Part shown: positions 14,465 to 16,259 of the stretch, in pieces
Position numbering within the stretch: the first letter of the stretch is position 1
Layout of the letters: each line of letters begins with the position of its first letter
Source: Bacilli bacterium
GTDB taxonomy: Bacteria; Bacillota_I; Bacilli_A; RF39; UBA660
NCBI GenBank assembly: GCA_900772435.1
Contig: CAAHEM010000094.1
Span: forward strand, 1 to 16,259
DNA length: 16,259 bases
Reading direction: 5' to 3'
The notes under the pieces: generated by a model
Databases searched by the model: none
Seen by the model: only the letters and a program-made list of their open reading frames with translations
Told to the model about the DNA's origin: nothing
Made by a program: the position numbers and the translations under genes

Positions 14465-15862
14465 ATGAATGAAAGTTTAGTAAAAGCAATCAAATCAACA
14501 ATGAGTTCACTATCAAAAACATTTAATGAATTACAAAAAGAATATGAAATGGTTAAGAAGATGGAACCAAAAAATATTCAAGCACAAAATGAAATAGCAA
14601 TAAAAGCACAAGGAGTATACAAAGAGTACAATACAGCAAAAGCAGAATTAACTAGATATGAAAAAGTTTATAATAACTATGTTAATTTATGTGGAGCACA
14701 AAGTATTGAGTCTGATAAAGAAAAATCAAAAGAATTAGAAAAAGCTGTTTCAGACGAATATGATGCACTTGTTAAACTAGAAGATGCTTTAGCAGAAAAA
14801 TATGACGTAACAATCGAAAGAGAAGTTAAACCAAAAGCAGAAGAAGAGGAAGAAGAATATACTTCTGAAAAACCAAAAAAAGGAACTGCTAAAAAAGTTA
14901 TAGCTGGTGTGTTAGCATTTGCTGCAGCTGTTGGTATCGGATATGGACTTAGAGGATGTACTGATACAAGAATGGCAAACAATAATACAGCAATCGTTGA
15001 TACAACAACTCAAGAACAAAAAGAGCCTGGAGAATATGGAACATTCCTAGATGTTACAGATAATGAACAAGTAAATGCGAGAGCAAATTATTTATATAAT
15101 ACATATTTTGAACAATTTAGAAGTAAATTAACTCCTACTGAACAAGCAATGATTACTCCAGAAAAAATAGCTAACATTATTAGAGTAGCTAACGGAGAAC
15201 TTCCATTAGATTCAGAAGGAAATAGATATTATGATGCAAACTTAACTGATGATTATATTCAAGCATTAACAAAAATAACTGCTGATCTTCCATCATCACC
15301 AGCATTAGATAAAATTTATAACGTTCCAACTCACTTATTTGCTGTAGATGGTAGCGACTTATCAAACTTCATGATGAAATATGATGAAGATTATGAAAAT
15401 ATAGCAGAAGCTAGAAATAATCGTGATGGAGCAAAAGCTCAAAGAGCAATAGCTTCATTAGGAAAGAAATTATGGTATGAATGGTCACTTCAAGGTATGA
15501 ACTATGAAACAGATGGTAAGATGAGTGATTATAAGAGTCCATTTGATTTACCTGCTGCACAAAGAGCATTAGCATTAAATGCTTCAGTTGCAAAATATGG
15601 ACCATATGTATTTGAATACAATTTAAATGCAATGCAACCAGTATGTATAGATGCTTGTGTTGATTATTATTCAAAAACTATGAAACAATTAACTGTAAAT
15701 GAAATCTTCGTTGGAGTAACAAGTGGTGAATATGATACAGTTATAGCAAAAGCTGCTGGAATCGAAGTTGATAAAGAACCAGATTCAATAGCTTTTGATC
15801 AAGATTTAAGAGATCAACTAGAATTTAAATATAGAGAATTAAAACAAATGACTTTAAAATAA
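14465..15862 (+). CDS. Unknown coiled-coil, single-pass membrane protein
   Basis: Not recognised. The 465 residues divide into four parts. Residues 3-115 are highly charged and helical, with heptad-like spacing suggesting a cytoplasmic coiled coil. Residues 120-143 are a Glu- then Lys-rich linker. KKVIAGVLAFAAAVGIGYGL (143-162) is a single membrane helix, with positive charge before it, so the N-terminus is inside. Residues 163-465 form a large extracytoplasmic domain, beginning with a Thr/Asn/Gln-rich spacer and then becoming helical and Ala-rich, with few cysteines (166, 417 and 421 region). No enzyme motif is evident. The consensus promoter and strong ribosome site suggest abundant expression. 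The next gene, 19 bases downstream, also encodes an outward-facing membrane protein, so the two may form an envelope complex. Confidence 0.82.
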   Translation: MNESLVKAIKSTMSSLSKTFNELQKEYEMVKKMEPKNIQAQNEIAIKAQGVYKEYNTAKAELTRYEKVYNNYVNLCGAQSIESDKEKSKELEKAVSDEYDALVKLEDALAEKYDVTIEREVKPKAEEEEEEYTSEKPKKGTAKKVIAGVLAFAAAVGIGYGLRGCTDTRMANNNTAIVDTTTQEQKEPGEYGTFLDVTDNEQVNARANYLYNTYFEQFRSKLTPTEQAMITPEKIANIIRVANGELPLDSEGNRYYDANLTDDYIQALTKITADLPSSPALDKIYNVPTHLFAVDGSDLSNFMMKYDEDYENIAEARNNRDGAKAQRAIASLGKKLWYEWSLQGMNYETDGKMSDYKSPFDLPAAQRALALNASVAKYGPYVFEYNLNAMQPVCIDACVDYYSKTMKQLTVNEIFVGVTSGEYDTVIAKAAGIEVDKEPDSIAFDQDLRDQLEFKYRELKQMTLK

Positions 15863-15881
15863 TTAAAAGGGGGAAAAAGTT

Positions 15882-16259
15882 ATGTATAGTAATGAAAGAG
15901 GATCTAGATTTAGTATACTTGATATAATTGTTAAATTAATTTTTGCAGCATTGTTTATCTTTATATTAATTTGGTTATTTGAAAAGAATGTTCCAAATAT
16001 GAAACCATTCTATAGTAATGTTTTCAGAGAAAATATTAAATATATGCAAGAAGCTGGTGAAAGTTATTTCACAGATGACAAGTTACCTAAAGAAATCGGA
16101 GATACAAATAGAATATCACTTGCTGATATGTTTGATAAAAAGTTAGTATTACCATTTGTTGATGAAGATGGTAATTCATGTAACCAATATGATTCATATG
16201 TAAGTGTTACAAAAACTGACAATGGTTATGAATTAAAAACAAACCTAGTATGTAATAAA
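15882..16259 (+). CDS. Membrane-anchored extracytoplasmic protein (partial, runs off right edge)
   Basis: The first 126 codons of a gene without a stop in the window. GGGGG lies eight bases before the ATG, so the start is firm. A short cytoplasmic N-terminus (MYSNERGSRFS) is followed by a hydrophobic helix at about 13-34, then an outward-facing region. In that region, AGESYFTDDKLPKEIGDTNR (57-76) and FVDEDGNSCNQYDSYVSVTK (92-111) resemble, from memory, a pilin-like/N-anchored domain common in secreted or surface proteins of uncultured low-GC Firmicutes, with a paired-Cys pattern (SC and VC at 100 and 124). That resemblance is unverified. It is co-oriented with the preceding coiled-coil membrane-protein gene 19 bases upstream and probably co-transcribed. 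Confidence 0.8.
   Translation, partial: MYSNERGSRFSILDIIVKLIFAALFIFILIWLFEKNVPNMKPFYSNVFRENIKYMQEAGESYFTDDKLPKEIGDTNRISLADMFDKKLVLPFVDEDGNSCNQYDSYVSVTKTDNGYELKTNLVCNK

Noticed and set aside
1..16259. CRISPR arrays, insertion sequences, tRNA or rRNA genes, phage modules
   Set aside because: No regularly spaced long repeats, transposase-like proteins with inverted ends, cloverleaf-like segments or structural phage genes were seen in reading the window.

Overview
The window is an AT-rich, densely packed bacterial chromosome segment. Gene families and codon use suggest a low-GC Firmicute or Mollicutes-like relative, probably an uncultured gut Bacilli/Erysipelotrichales-type lineage; this is inference, because no rRNA marker is present. 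The standard bacterial code fits: every tryptophan codon I checked is TGG, and TGA appears only as a stop, at the end of the GtrA gene.

Layout. Bases 2-265 are the 3' end of an FtsH-type membrane protease, with a terminator over its stop codon. Bases 380-2270 hold tsaB, rimI and tsaD, with adjacent genes overlapping by one base; TsaB and TsaD belong to the tRNA t6A pathway. A bidirectional terminator separates them from minus-strand genes: a small DUF4282-like membrane protein (2289-2696), then a dCMP deaminase, GT2 glycosyltransferase and GtrA operon (4622 down to 2760). A divergent promoter region at about 4641-4712 leads rightward to an ABC exporter with a strongly altered ATPase domain (4738-6414).

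The most unusual unit is the operon at 6523-9444: a PHP-family phosphoesterase, a 111-residue unknown protein, a 461-residue zeta-toxin-like kinase and a 107-residue unknown protein, between a good promoter and a good terminator. Zeta kinases add a 3'-phosphate to UDP-N-acetylglucosamine, and some PHP enzymes of this size remove 3'-phosphates from nucleotides. The pairing therefore suggests a kinase/phosphatase cycle or a toxin with an enzymatic antidote. That is a hypothesis.

Next come a calcium-type P-ATPase (9501-12071) and, converging on it with no gap, a divergent RNB-family nuclease homologue (13817 down to 12072) that lacks the usual RNA-binding domains and one catalytic-motif aspartate. 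A second divergent promoter pair leads to a 147-residue membrane protein (13912-14355). Two promoters, one a perfect sigma-70 consensus, precede a 465-residue coiled-coil/single-pass membrane protein (14465-15862) and a second membrane-anchored protein that runs off the right edge.

Eight of the nine confident promoters carry the extended -10 TGn element. I saw no tRNA, rRNA, CRISPR array, insertion sequence or gene-free stretch above 300 bases.
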